This document shows positions 23,171 through 35,312 of a DNA stretch of 64,000 bases, piece by piece. How positions within the stretch are numbered: position 1 is the stretch's first letter; each line of letters begins with the position of its first letter. The DNA comes from Stercorarius parasiticus. Lineage: Eukaryota; Chordata; Aves; Charadriiformes; Stercorariidae. The stretch is from contig VWZL01000261.1 in the NCBI GenBank assembly GCA_013396915.1, positions 186,001-250,000 of the forward strand, read 5' to 3'. The notes below the pieces were generated by a model that was not told the origin of the DNA, made no database searches, and saw only the letters and a program-made list of their open reading frames with translations. Position numbers and translations under genes: made by a program.

Positions 23171-25007
23171 TTCTGAAAAGAAAACTGAAAGTTGAATTTC
23201 TTGTGAAATAATATAACTCTGTAAACTGGGATTTCAAGAAAAAAAACCCATGCCAAATTTCAGGGCTTGTAATAAAAACGCAAGAGCAAGTAACAGTCTG
23301 TAAGAAATATATGATGGTTGGTGTGCCAGATTCTGTTAGCCTACATTAGATTTATCTATACATTCATATAAATGAATACAAATTTAAGGCCTGGTTCAGG
23401 ACTCCCTTAGACTGGTGAAAACAAAGGGAAACATTGTTAAAATCAGCGAGGTGTAAATGGGTGTAAAGTAAGAATGGATCTCATCCTAAGAATGCAAAGT
23501 TGTTTTTCTTGTAAAAGAATCACTTTTTGAGATGTTTTCTATTAACTGTTTCCACTAAAATAATGCAAGGCAAATATAAGCATGCTGTGCTTATTTAAGT
23601 ATTATTAAACCAGATCAGCTGGAACAAGCAAATTTGGGGCTAGATTAATTTTTGAAAGATTTTCTAATGTTAACTAATGTGTGTTCCTGAAACCTATTTA
23701 TTAGACAGCTTTAGTGGAAATAGGTAATCTAACTCTGCTACATCTCTGGGAAGTTACACGTCTCTTAAGTTTGTTCTTGGTGCAATTAATTACAACTTTA
23801 ATTGTTCTAGGTAAGGGAGAAAAAATTTTCAAAAATCAAGTTTCAGTAGCACTTGAAATATGCAATTATTAACCTCTGTTTCCCAGTCATACATTCCTTG
23901 TACTGTTAGGGAAGTAAATCATCAATATGTAGTGTATTTCTCGATTTTAGCAATCCCTCAGCTCATCAGTGTTGTGCGCAATATTTTCTTTATCTGACAT
24001 AGGACTGAAGATGAAGGGCTGTAAAATCCTTAGCTTCACTTAGATCTTCTTATGCCAAAATTACTTTCTTGCGCATTTGGTCCTGGCTGGTAGACTGCAA
24101 CCACTTCTTTCAGATGCTAGGCCACTGCTGCTACCGTCCATTCCTGAGTTACTTGGGAATTGGATTACTGCAATACATTGTATGTGGAAATAAAGCATAA
24201 ATCAGATAAGAGACAGAGTTGATGCGGGAGGAACTGAGCTGAAACATGGGTGCTGTTTTCCAAGTGCAATAGAAATGATTGGTTTTGATCTGAAGACCAG
24301 TAGGACTTTGCAATAAAGTCACAGCTGCAATCAGCAAACATGCTAAAGCACCCTTGTTTTAAAGGCTCTTCCATCAATGAGTCCTCAGGGAGGCACCCTG
24401 ACTCTCAGCTACCAATCCATTGATCTTCAGGACAAACTGCAACCCATCTTTTCTGCCATGCACTAGATGCCACTGGGGTACAGCAAATGGAGATGGTAAA
24501 GGGAGGTAACAGACTAGGAAACTTAAAAAAACCCAATTGTTTGTCTAATTCTGCTACTGACATACAGGCTGGAGAAGTCATTTTCCTTCCTCGTGCCTCA
24601 ATTTCCCTTCTTATCATTTGCCTGTACAACTGAGGCCGATGACTTGACCATCTACAGCTGTTACTTTTACTTTTAGAGTTGTTACAGCAAAAACAGTGAT
24701 GGGGAACACACACAGACACTACTTAGAGAAGTCTATCATTCGTTGACTGAACCTTGATATTCTTCTGCCCTGATACAATCTCCTTGAAGTATATGCTCCT
24801 CCAAATATAAATCTTCCACAGCAAAGGGCAACTGGGGTACAGACTGAGTTTATAAGATTTGATATCCATGTTGGACTACTCCAATAAACAACTGGTCTGA
24901 TGCACTTTCCATGATACATCCTCCCAGCTTCTGACAGTCATCATTCAAAGACTCCAAGTGCCAGAGTCTGTATCCAGGCAGTTTTGGTTTTTTGCTGTTT
25001 GACTTAC
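23171..25007. other. Single-copy stretch, no recognised gene
   Basis: Minus-strand frames of 60-104 codons lie at 24,149-24,919 but show no family motif. No transposon was recognised. Confidence 0.5.
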
Positions 25008-25068
25008 CCTCAACGCAGTTCTGTGATCCCTTTTTGGAAACATTCCTGCTTTTGTCTTCCACTATGGT
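25008..25068 (-). other. Exon-like segment, minus strand, 61 nt, strong splice sites
   Basis: On the minus strand a strong acceptor (tgtgtttttctttctcag) precedes 25,068, and the segment ends ...GTTGAGG followed by gtaagtc at 25,008. Only the zero-phase frame is open throughout; the other two contain TAG or TGA. The 20-codon peptide begins TIVEDKSRNVSKKGS and is not one I recognise. It exits in phase 1, which fits the entry phase of 17,709-17,598. It has the best splice-site pair in the window, but pseudo-exons of this quality are not rare. Confidence 0.25.
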
Positions 25069-27765
25069 CTGAGAAAGAAAAACACAGTATATGTTAGTAC
25101 ATGTTGTTAGAAACAGTACTGCCTTTTATTTGTTTTAAACTTCCTGCCTAATAATTTCATTGGGTCTCCTGTAGTTTTTTCTTTATATGAAACATAAATA
25201 ATTGTTATCTTTTAACTTCTCCCTTACTTTCATGGTTTAATAGACTTACATTTTATTTCCCCTTCACTCATCTCTTTTTCTAGCTGAATATTCTTGTCTT
25301 GTCTTTTTCTTGTATGAAAGCTGTACTTTTCTCTGTATCTTCTCATATTCTAACGGAACTCAATTAGTTACAATGGTTTTATACAATAGCATAGTCTCTT
25401 CCCTGTGGGAGCATTATACAAATGGAATGAAGCCCTGATTTTGGATCAGGTCTATGCACATTACTGTAACAAAAACAATTCTGATAGAAGCTAGTGTTTG
25501 TATGTATGCGAATTGATAAGACTGGGGTCGATTAGACCTTTGGTTCGTTCAGACCATTTTTGGAAGAAGATGTATTGAGTTTTGTTCACATTAGTGCACA
25601 CATTTCTAATAGATGACAACATTGCTTTGAGCTCTAGATCTTTGGTTTACAATTAGTGTTGATATACATCCAAATAAATAAATGAAATAAGAAATACATT
25701 CTTTTCCTTTCTCAGTCCTCAGCAAAGTGCTCTATTGTGCAAATTACTAAAATACACTGACATCAAGGTTTAGTTATTCTATGGAAGGCTATTCTATGGA
25801 AGGTGTGAGCACCACACTCAGGGATACTTTGAAAAGGAAGTTAGTGACCTGAAATTAATGCCAGAGTCATGCAGATGAAATATAGCTTCACTGTAAGTTT
25901 TTGCAGAGTTTTGACCCCCTTGAGGCTTGCTCAATGCCATTTTATACAGCAGACTTTCAGAACTACAGAGTTAGAGAGAGAAGGGGGAGTTGTCTCTGTG
26001 CTTCATGCTCCCCACAATTAAAGAAATCCATCTGAATGAAAGGCATAACTGACCAAGATAAAGCCTACCAGGTAATCCCACTGTATGAAGATTCGGAATA
26101 CACTGTAACACATACACACAAGTGGGCGCACAGGCAGAGACACAAATGCCTACCACAGGAATGTGCTGGAAAGCAGATTTGATTGCTGCTACCCTGCTGT
26201 GTCTCTCGTCTCTACCCAGTAGCTTATTTGAGACTAAAGGCATAAAGGAATAAAGGCAGTGCCTGATGTTCTCCCTGTGTGTCTGGCTATTCCTTAGCTG
26301 TGATTCAAAGAGTCACCGGCAAAACATAACCCAAACAAAAGCAGATGCTCAAAGAGGAAAAGTCTGATTGATTTTCATGAAATGTTCTAAATGTTTCTTT
26401 TCTGCTGGAGCATGCCTGTGACCTATACCACATAATAAGCAAAGAAAGAACTCAGGCATCACAGGTCAGGTAACTGTTTCATTGATAGTGCTAAAACAAT
26501 ACTCTTGCTATACTGAATTTATTCGTAGACCACAACGCATTAATGCCCTTTTTGTGCTGGAGATGTCCACTTTAAATCAGGCATTAATAGACTGCAGGAC
26601 TGCCAATAAAGGACTGCCAGGCTGGAATGCCTCCCAAGCATTACGTTTCCATTTTGTGTTAAAATAAAAGAAATTCGTCTATTCTTGCAAGCAACTCACT
26701 GGTCTGGGCCACCAGTGTCTCGTTAGTGTAGAGAATTCAAATACTTGTAGTAATACTTCTTTCTGGACTTTGCTTGTTCACCTTATTTCCAAAAAAGCAA
26801 TGCAAAAATGACCAGGATTTACACTTTATCAGTCATAACTATATGACAGAGACCAACTTCTGTGACATTAAACAAACAGAGAAACATTTGTCTGGAAAGA
26901 CTCCGACAGAGAACTGAAACCCCTTCCCTGCTGGAGCTATTAAAAAATAGTGAGGCAAAACCTAATGTGGGCCAACTTCCTTCTGTACAGGCACACTCCA
27001 TTTGTTATGAAAAATAGCCCAATTATGCTCCATTTCAGCATGCAGAAAAATGATCCAACCACGTAACCATAGATAATAAATCCAACATGTATAAATGGTC
27101 CCAGCGCAATTAGTTGCTAGACTGAGGCAATTTAGCCCAAAAGAAAACTAATAGTTCTAGCACTCACTGAGGAGACATCTAAGACATTGGTGTAGCATAT
27201 CCCAGTTCAAACCCCATTACTGAGAAGAGCTAAAGAAAAAGAATTGGATTTCTTGGTAAACGTGTGACACAAGCAGAAAAGCTCCTATGTAGCACAGCTA
27301 GAAAGGAGAGAAACCCCTAACCTATCTGCTTGACATATCCTTCAGAGCTCAGAATCACAGCTGGGCAAAGTGCATAAAGTAAAGTCTTCCTGAAAGGGCA
27401 ATTCTTTAAACTCTTAAGCCTCCTCCTCACTTTTCCTGGGTACCTGCGGCCTTTAACTAGCAGAAAGCTAGGCTGGTAATCTGAGGTTATAAAGCCGTTC
27501 ACATCCTAAAGCACACATGGCAATTTCATTCCTATAAGTAGAAGCTACCCTTTCAGTTCTTGATCTCTGCAACCATCCAGTTCCCTACCATCAGCTAGGA
27601 GCTGAAGTGTGAGCTGGCTTCTCTTCAAGGATAAAAATTTCCTAAACGGAATAGCAAAATGAAGGATGCCTGAGTTTTTATGATGTGGGAGAAGAGAGGC
27701 TATTACAGTTTATTCCCAGCTTTCTTACACAGTTTGTCAGTCACTGATGTGAGGTGTTCTCTTAC
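25069..27765. other. Single-copy stretch between exon-like segments
   Basis: No gene or transposon. It includes a short TCTTG-rich patch near 25,293-25,313 and a CA-rich patch near 26,098-26,150. Confidence 0.5.
25775..25803. repeat. Tandem duplication of a 15-mer
   Basis: tattctatggaaggc at 25,775-25,789 is followed directly by tattctatggaagg at 25,790-25,803. This is a recent-looking slippage or duplication event. The ttctatgg core resembles the CR1 tail word by chance; no CR1 body is present next to it. Confidence 0.9.
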
Positions 27766-27801
27766 CATTTTGAAGATGCTTTCCTGCCTGAAGATTCTTT
27801 T
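27766..27801 (-). other. Exon-like segment, minus strand, 36 nt
   Basis: On the minus strand attttccttttcag precedes 27,801, and the 36-nt segment ends AAAATG followed by gtaagag. All three frames are open; in phase 0 it encodes KRIFRQESIFKM. Because the length is a multiple of three it would join 25,068-25,008 in phase. It is short, so the open frame itself carries no weight. The splice-site pair is good. Confidence 0.18.
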
Positions 27802-30800
27802 CTGAAAAGGAAAATACTATCAAGTTTGAATCTGAAAATGTTCCATAGTCATATACCTTATGATTTAAGATTACCTCCACTTAACAGAAAAGAAAGGAAA
27901 AGCCTGAAGAAATAATGGGTGCTGTACTGCACAGCAGAATTGAATTAGACCCTATGGTTCCAAACTGCAAACCATGCTCAGGAGAGGTACACTGTCAACG
28001 GCATAAGAAACACTGCAGAGATCAGAGGCTTGTTAAAGGAGCAGAGACATAACTCTCTATGAAAAAACATATCTGACATCTGGATTATAAAGGAAATGTG
28101 ACCAAGTGATAGATTCTGGAAAGCACAGAAGAAGTAAGAAAACTCTCAAGGCCTCTTCTGTCTGACATGGCTCTTGCTGCCAAGTGACGAGAGATGACCT
28201 AATGTATTGATGTCTGTGGATCTTTTGCCATATATCTGAGAGAGACAAATAGAATGAGACAGAAAAAATCCCATCAGCTGCATGCTGATCAGGTAGACAG
28301 AGGAGGTCTGATGCTTCTCTTTAATTCTAGTGCTTCTGAAGGCATGCATTTAATGGTTCAGATCTGCTATGACCCCCTGGAGAAACATTGGCATTTCTGG
28401 GCAAGCACTCACAGCCATGCTATTTATGTTCTGTCCCAGTGTAGCAGTTACAGTAGCACATCAAATGCTACTGACAACTTGGATTATCAGAGTGTTTGAA
28501 AATGTATAAACTTTGCCATGTATGCCAGTAGCACAAGTGATGGACATGTACACGTGCAGAGAACTGGAATGTCATAGAAGCAGGTGTGCCGGGGTCCTTG
28601 AGTTAGCCATAATTTTGTCCCTGAATATTTAGTAAGAAGTTCTAATTCCCTTTTGCTGTAAACTAAGGCAGACTGCAATCCAGGCTATTGTATTTGCCTT
28701 TGAAATGTGCTATATATAATAGACTAGCTGCATTGCTGATGACCTCTCTCTATAGTATTTCCACTGAAGGCAAGAGACAGTGCAGTCCCCTTTCTATTTA
28801 AAGCCAATATTAGAGATATTTTTTTGTAAACTGCATTGAAAATGCCTCTTGATTATCCCATCATTATGTAGTTCCCATGGACACAGTAGAAAGTAATATC
28901 TTCTAAATTAGTAAGTGTCTTAGCTCATAAAATTTCACTGTATAAACATTCTGTATTCCTTTTCATTCCTGTTTGGAAGTATACAGATTATCCTGATAAA
29001 TTATGTGGATGTACTTTTATGTACTATCATGACAAATTACATCATTGTCACACAATGGCCACTCTACTTCTCTTCGTATTTGAACTTTCATCATTATAAA
29101 GGGGATCAGAGCTTTTTTTTTTTCCTTCAAGAGTGGAAAAGCTCATTAGGCAAAATAAAAACAGCAACAGTTAAGACAGTGCAGGCCATATGAAAGGTGT
29201 AGATCCCATTGGGAGAGTTCCTGTCTGATAAAAAAGGGATGTTCTTCATGCAGATCAGTAGCCTTGCAGAAGCCCAGATAAACACCTTTCTTTCACCTTT
29301 GACATTTCATATTCAGGGATCTACTTCAAGGCTGTGAATTAATGAATTAAGTGTGCATAATATAGCACTTGGCAGCTTGACATAAAAAGCTATCCTGACA
29401 GATACTTCCACCCTGTGCATGACAGCTCCTGTTTTGGTCAGCTCATCGAGACTGAACCAGGAGTCAGTCTTCAGAGACATCTGACCCTCTGCCGATTGAA
29501 CTACAGACACAGTTTAGTAGCAGAAACTGGAACAGGCTTGAATCTCTGCAGATGGGATTCAAGGGACCGATAGGCTACTTATGTATATACCAGTGTGTTT
29601 TTCTTAGCCTAAGTGCTGCAGCTGTTTGTATCTGTCAGCAGATCAATTGTGTTGTTCGTTGATGTTTGTTGCTAGCTTCAGTGTGATGTTACTTACATGA
29701 AACAGGTTCAGACACAACACAACACCTCTGTAATGCTCCTTTTTTGTCATGCTGCTGCCTTGGCCCTTACCGCATTTGTTATATCACATATTCCACTGAA
29801 TTTATGTGGAGCTACACAATGAGAAAAACGAAATGCATCACAAAATGTGTTTAATTCTCTAAGATTAGCTGGATTGACTATGAGTTACATAGACCAGTCA
29901 TTTTTCTATTGCCTCCATTTGCACAATGATCTTCTGAGTTAGAGCTCACAATTTAATCCTAGAAATCAATGGATAATATTTTGGTTTTTTGCTGTTCTAC
30001 GTACTGAAAAATTTTGGTAATGAGAAATATTCTTAAGATTTCCAGAATTATTATTATTTCAAGCAGAATTTTAAAAGTATATAATTAAAGGAGACATACC
30101 GTTCTGCAGATAGTTATCCTCTGGGTGCAGATCTTTTCTCACTACTTGTTGCAAATGGACTTTGAAGTTCTTATCTTTGCAAAATGAGCTTTGTATTTCA
30201 CAGAATATGTATTTTTACTGGAATAGAACTTTGTTCCAAAAGCATTTAAAAACCCCCCTTTCTTTTCTGTTTGAATTTACATTAAAAAGTCTACAGTTTT
30301 TCCATTGACTGACAGCTAGAATAATTAAGGAGAATAAGAAGCATAAATTCACACCTTACCAGGCTGAACATCTTTAAAAAGTAAATTTATTGTGGTTTTT
30401 AGTAATCTCTTGTGATTTTTGGGAGACTTTCAAATACCACACTCTGATGGCACTGTGTGTATCTCTCTCAGTGGCACAGTTTGACTAAATTATTCTTATT
30501 CTAAAATCTTTTGACGTGAACTGTGATAATTGAAGTTGTTTGTGCTGTATTAATCCAGAAGGCTACAGATCAAAACTGCCAGAATATGAGATCAAGGTGA
30601 CTTGGAAGAAATGAATGCTACATGACCAGCTGCCAAAATTGCCACAGAGGCATTAGGAGTAGAGGCAATGAATATGCCCCGTCTGATATTTTTTCTCATG
30701 AGACAGAAATTCTCATAGAGTTAGTCATGTTGATTCATGTCTAACCACTTTAGTGTTCTTTTTCTCATAGTATTTTGTTTACAGACTGATAAAGTCTGAC

Positions 30801-31457
30801 TGACACACTTACGGTACGGACTAGGACTACAGCCACTTAAAGGCACTGACGTGAGGTTTGACAGAACTTCTTGCATATTGTTGAAGTAACAAACCTCTGA
30901 CATCCTCCCTAGAGCCCAGGTAACACTTGGAGCCAACGGATGTTATTGTCACCTGGGCTGTGAAGTTCAGTTTTCCTCTCTGGGAAATCAGTAGTGTCTA
31001 GCATCCTAGTGTTAAAGAGAAGGAGAATCCATCTTCATTTCAGTACTTACTGCACCTAATGATAAGCGATTGCCTGAAGATGCAGACAGCTTTTGGACAA
31101 TTTCTGAACTTACAAAGGTTGCAGCCACAGTTAACCAGATACACATGTTCCTCCTGAAATACGTGGAGTGTTGTGAATAGCTGAATCTCTGTAACTAAAT
31201 TATTCCTTTTGGTTGTCTGAAAGTTTTAAAAATTAGGAAATGACACCTCTGGTCAAAATGCTAAGCACATTTTCCTGAATTTCATGAAAAACTGAAATGT
31301 TTAATTATATTTGGTTTTGAGCTTCCAAAGCATTAGGGAAAAAAGCTCCTTTGGAATAGAAACTAATTTGAATACAAAATATCAACTTAAAATTGGAAAA
31401 TCAATGTTTAATACTGAAAACTTGAATATCAATGCTCTGATTATTTTTTTCTTGTAG
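27802..31457. other. Single-copy AT-rich stretch
   Basis: No recognised gene, CR1 or LTR. It has an oligo-T run at about 29,115-29,124 and scattered minus-strand donor-like words (for example near 30,357 and 31,047) without convincing acceptors. Confidence 0.5.
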
Positions 31458-31542
31458 CAACTTGATAAAAATCAACCTGAATACGCCTTTTTTCAGAGAA
31501 GAAAGAGCTGAGGTTAGGTTTTTCAGTCAGGTGCTCATCTAG
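31458..31542 (+). other. Terminal-exon-like segment, unassigned
   Basis: A strong acceptor-like tract (ttattttttt then cttgtag) precedes 31,458. With one leading base the frame runs 27 codons to TAG at 31,540-31,542. ATTAAA occurs about 10 nt downstream. The peptide (NLIKINLNTPFFREE...) is unfamiliar, and no phase-matched upstream exon is seen. A pseudo-exon is the likeliest explanation. Confidence 0.1.
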
Positions 31543-31689
31543 TTTTACAAATTAAAGATAATACTATGATTTGGGCCCATCTAAGCTCGCAATGTATCAA
31601 AAAGCAGCTGGAGAACTGCATGGAAGAAAAATTCCCTAGGGACTATTAAAAATAAAGTCTTCTGCATTGGCTCAAATGTATTCAAGCCA
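31543..31689. other. Short spacer, nothing recognised
   Basis: AT-rich spacer before the GC-rich block. Confidence 0.5.
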
Positions 31690-32215
31690 ACTGTCATAGC
31701 CCTGAAGGCACTGATAGGCCTTAGTAAGAGGAACTGGCCTCACCTGGGGCTTCTCCCATACCTGTTCCAGCACACAGACCCAGGGCTCTACTTAAGCTTA
31801 GCCTGGGGCCTTCAGACCTTGCTTGAAGTATGATGGAGGAGTGCTGGTCTCCAGTTTAGCCCTAGATGTGCCTGGCTTAGTATCCTGTTGTTCCTGGCTT
31901 GTCTTTGTCAGCCTGGCCTTGTCACTGTGGCCCCGCACGGTGATCACCGGGCTGAGTCTGATCCTGGTCATTCTCATTGCACCTGACCCTGGCTTGTCCT
32001 TGGACCTGCCTCCCTGCTGTGGATGTTCCTGCTGATATGCGCTCTTGGTCGACCCTGGCTGCCCTCCCTGGCACTCTCCTGTTTGGGTGCCACGGGGCTG
32101 GATCCTGGCTGGTGAGGCCTCTGCCCTGCTGGCTGTGGTGTCATGTTCCCAGCTTCCTACCCCATGTGCAGCAGCTGTGTCCTGACATCAATGAACAAGG
32201 GATGTCGAGAATACA
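31690..32215. repeat. GC-rich, CCTGGCTTG-rich block of unknown origin
   Basis: The block stands out from the AT-rich surroundings. It repeatedly uses variants of cctggctt, ctggccttg, gaccctggct and ctggatcctggctggtg between about 31,870 and 32,120, with no fixed period. Three plus-strand frames are open here as a consequence of the composition. CpG sites are present but sparse. It resembles degenerate CCTGGCTCCTGAC-type repeat arrays of reptile genomes, though I cannot assign a family. It may be a relic transposon or satellite remnant. Confidence 0.45.
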
Positions 32216-35189
32216 TTAATGGCATACATCAATTTTTGTCCTTATACTTGTACTCTTCCCCTGCTGTCTTCCATTTGCTATGGTCACGAACATGCTATTG
32301 CACCAGCTGCACCATTAGTCTAGCTTTTAGTATTCCTATTGTTTAATTCAACAAAAATTAAGGAGCAGCTACTTAGTGGCAAAGTAATGTTGTCTTGCTT
32401 TCAGTTAATGCTGAAGTCAAACATGAATCTACTTCCAGGCTTATTTAGGCTGAAAAAAATCAACCAGGCTCACAGACAAACACTTAGAACAACAGTCAAA
32501 AAATTCTTACGTTTTGTGTAAGATGCATGAATTGACGCTAATCAAAATTTCTTTTGGGGGGTGGTGGAAGAAAACAGGAAGGTAATTATCCTCTTGGATG
32601 ACTTGGGAAGCAGCACTTGGATGAAATATATGTCCCATTCACAAAATCAACTGGAAGCCTCTGGAACATACCCTTTTTTCCCCATATGGTTTAATCATGT
32701 AAGCATTCTAACCTTTAAAAACGTTGCAAGACATCTTTCTTTGTGCTTTACATTACGTAGTTTTTTCAGCCACTTTTTTCTTTCCTTCCTTCCTTCACCT
32801 TCAGATAGGATGAAGCTGTTGGATTGAATACCTGGAAACAGTAACACATGCCCAGGCAAAGCTGAAAAGGCTTTTCTTACAAGGCAAGTCAAAGAGTAAT
32901 TTTGTGGTTGAAATGTTTAAATATAAACCTCCATATCTGGGGAAAATATTGATTGGGCTAGACTGTAAAATCTTATTTTACTTGAATACACACTTATGTT
33001 TCACAACAGCTCCTTTAGAGATGACATAGTCCATGTAGGTTGGTTAGTGAAAGCTCTGTTAGAACCCTTCCTTTCTGGGTGGGCAAGTGGGAGAGTAGTG
33101 ATGTTGTCTTAAAAACACAGCTCATTTGCAGAGTCAACTGGATCCTGCACACCAAACATCAGCTGGAGTCACAAGAGCTCTGGATGAATACTAAAGATCA
33201 AAGCTTAATAAGTCCAAACAAAGGTGTTATGGTATCATTGATGAAGTAAACCCCCATATATAACAGAATATAGACGTTTCAATCACAAACATTTATAAAT
33301 AGTAGATAAATCTTCAATCTACTAGTAATAATGGAGCCCATGGAGACTCACTTTGGTAGTATCCTGGGCCTTGCTGGAAGAAGGTGAAATTCACATTGCT
33401 TTGTTGACCTGGGGTACAAGTCTATCAGTCATCAGGATTGCAGCTGCTTTAAACATTTCATTAAAGTATTCCGAGTTTTGGGTTTAATTATTTAGTGCCA
33501 CTACCAAATGTCTGTTTCCATCAATTCTTTTCACTTTTTCTTTGGTATTTTTCCTTTTATTTGTCCTCTACCCTCCTCCTTTTTTTTTTAAATAATAAGA
33601 TGAAAAACCAAAAATGTTGGGCATGCAATATAAATTGGGAAAGGCCATTGTAACTGAATTAAAATCAAAGAAACAAAATGTTTTTTGGGGGAAGATGACA
33701 GTTATGGATCCAAAAATGATGTCCTAAACTCTGAGTTTTATTTCTACATATCTATGTTCATCTATCTATATAATGGTGTGCATTAACGAATTTAGAAATG
33801 TGCATTCCAGACTGAATAGCAAGCAGTGGGTGAACTTTGCAAAAAGCCTGTTTTAGAAGACCGTTTGCCTGTGTTTACTCTCAACTGAAGTATTGCTTTA
33901 GAGTGATTTAGTGTTCTGTTAATAAGACAGTAATTTGTACAAGAACTCATGTCCCTCCTTTAACCTTTGGATGATTTAGTATCATTCTAGTACTGTAACC
34001 ATCTGAAGTCAGTTTTTCAGGTTCCTCCGTTGTACACCTTTCAAATAAAACCCCAGTTCAGTGTGGTATTCAAAAGGTTAATGCAGGTTAATTCAGCAGG
34101 GTTTAGTCAGAACAGAATAGTTAGAGCACCTCTCCTCTTTCATATTGCCTTATCTGCCAATGTCCAGCCTGGTTGGCTTATCTTTCATTACACATCCTGT
34201 AGCCAGCAACCTGTCATGATAATATGCTTGGGCTGGAAGGTCAAAGGATAGATCTAGGATGTAACTTCTGCAGCGTTTGGCTAGTGGGGTGCTGCATATG
34301 GTTTCAGATCTGGGACAATCTTACAGGACAGACCACCTTGTAATATCCAACCTCCTTCAAATCTGGAACTTTAGGCGATAGATGGCAGTGTTGTACTAAA
34401 AACTTGGGCTGGCAAGAGAAGATGACTTCAGGGTCCTGCTGATGGCACCCTGTATTACTCCCGCGATAAGAGGGGACCTTTTCCATCTTCAGTGCATGCA
34501 CCCCCTGTCCATCGCTGGGTTCACTGCTTTCCCCAGTAGCTGCATCAAGGGAGAAACAGGCTTATCCTTCCTCCTCTCTCCTTTTGGTCTTTTGGTTGTT
34601 GCTTGATGATTAATAGCTCCATGTGAGTAATAACAGAAGAGAAAAGTTACTTATGTGTGCTGCTGTTATTGAATAGCAGACAGATTAAATGCTGCATGAT
34701 GCTGAGTTTCCTAATGAGAGTATTTACTCGAATTTGTTTCCCTCTGTTGTGTGTGTATTTTTTTAATGCTAGTAGAGAGACTCCATTAATCAATAGGTTT
34801 TACAAGGGACTATGTATTTTAGCAGCAAATTGTCAGTTACAATTCTTTGCTACTCGGTTTGTCCTCCAGCACTGTTTACTTCATTGTTCCCTATTAATCA
34901 AAGCAGCAGAAGTGAGGACAGCTAGGAAAACTTGTGCCGGATGTTTTTGTTCATTCGTTTATTCTGTGATTTGTTAGTCTTCCCATCCTTCAGAATCTTC
35001 CACTTACTCAAGCGGATCCATGTCATCATCCCTAGGGCTACAAGAAGAAAGTGCTGATTTTTAATTTTTACAGAGCTGAAGTCTCAATTTTTTAGTTACA
35101 ACAACGAAAGCCTCTGTTTTGCAGTTTTGAGTGGTTCTGCACTAAGATGTCAAAAAATTGAAGCTCACAGCCCCCTCAAAGTCAGGTCA
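32216..35189. other. Single-copy stretch
   Basis: No gene or transposon recognised. The part at 34,640-34,985 is less repetitive and contains several ATTAATCA-type words; it is listed among the findings as a possible conserved element. Confidence 0.45.
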
Positions 35190-35312
35190 GCCTTATCTAA
35201 TTTGGCATTGGAAGCACTAACATGTGGATGTTAAGTGTCTTGTCCAAGGTCACACGGCAGCTCTGTAGCAGAACAGGAACTAGGACACAGACTTCCCAAC
35301 TCTCCATTTTGT
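35190..35312 (-). mobile_element. MIR-like ancient SINE fragment
   Basis: The core at 35,229-35,256 (gttaagtgtcttgtccaagg then tcacac) is the reverse complement of the MIR core GTGTGACCTTGG..., with ttgggcaagttacttaac-like sequence beyond. It is followed by a ctgtagcagaacaggaacta segment and a gacttcccaactctcc segment, in the order expected for reverse-complement MIR. Flanks are diverged. MIR/CORE-SINE relics occur across amniotes, including birds at low copy. It is orientated on the minus strand. Confidence 0.62.

Noticed and set aside
25775..25803. CR1 tail because of ttctatgg words
   Set aside because: There is no (ATTCTATG)n run and no CR1 3' UTR beside it; it is a simple 15-mer duplication.
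31880..32120. CpG island or promoter in the GC-rich block
   Set aside because: GC content is raised but CpG sites are sparse, and repeated words suggest a relic repeat instead.
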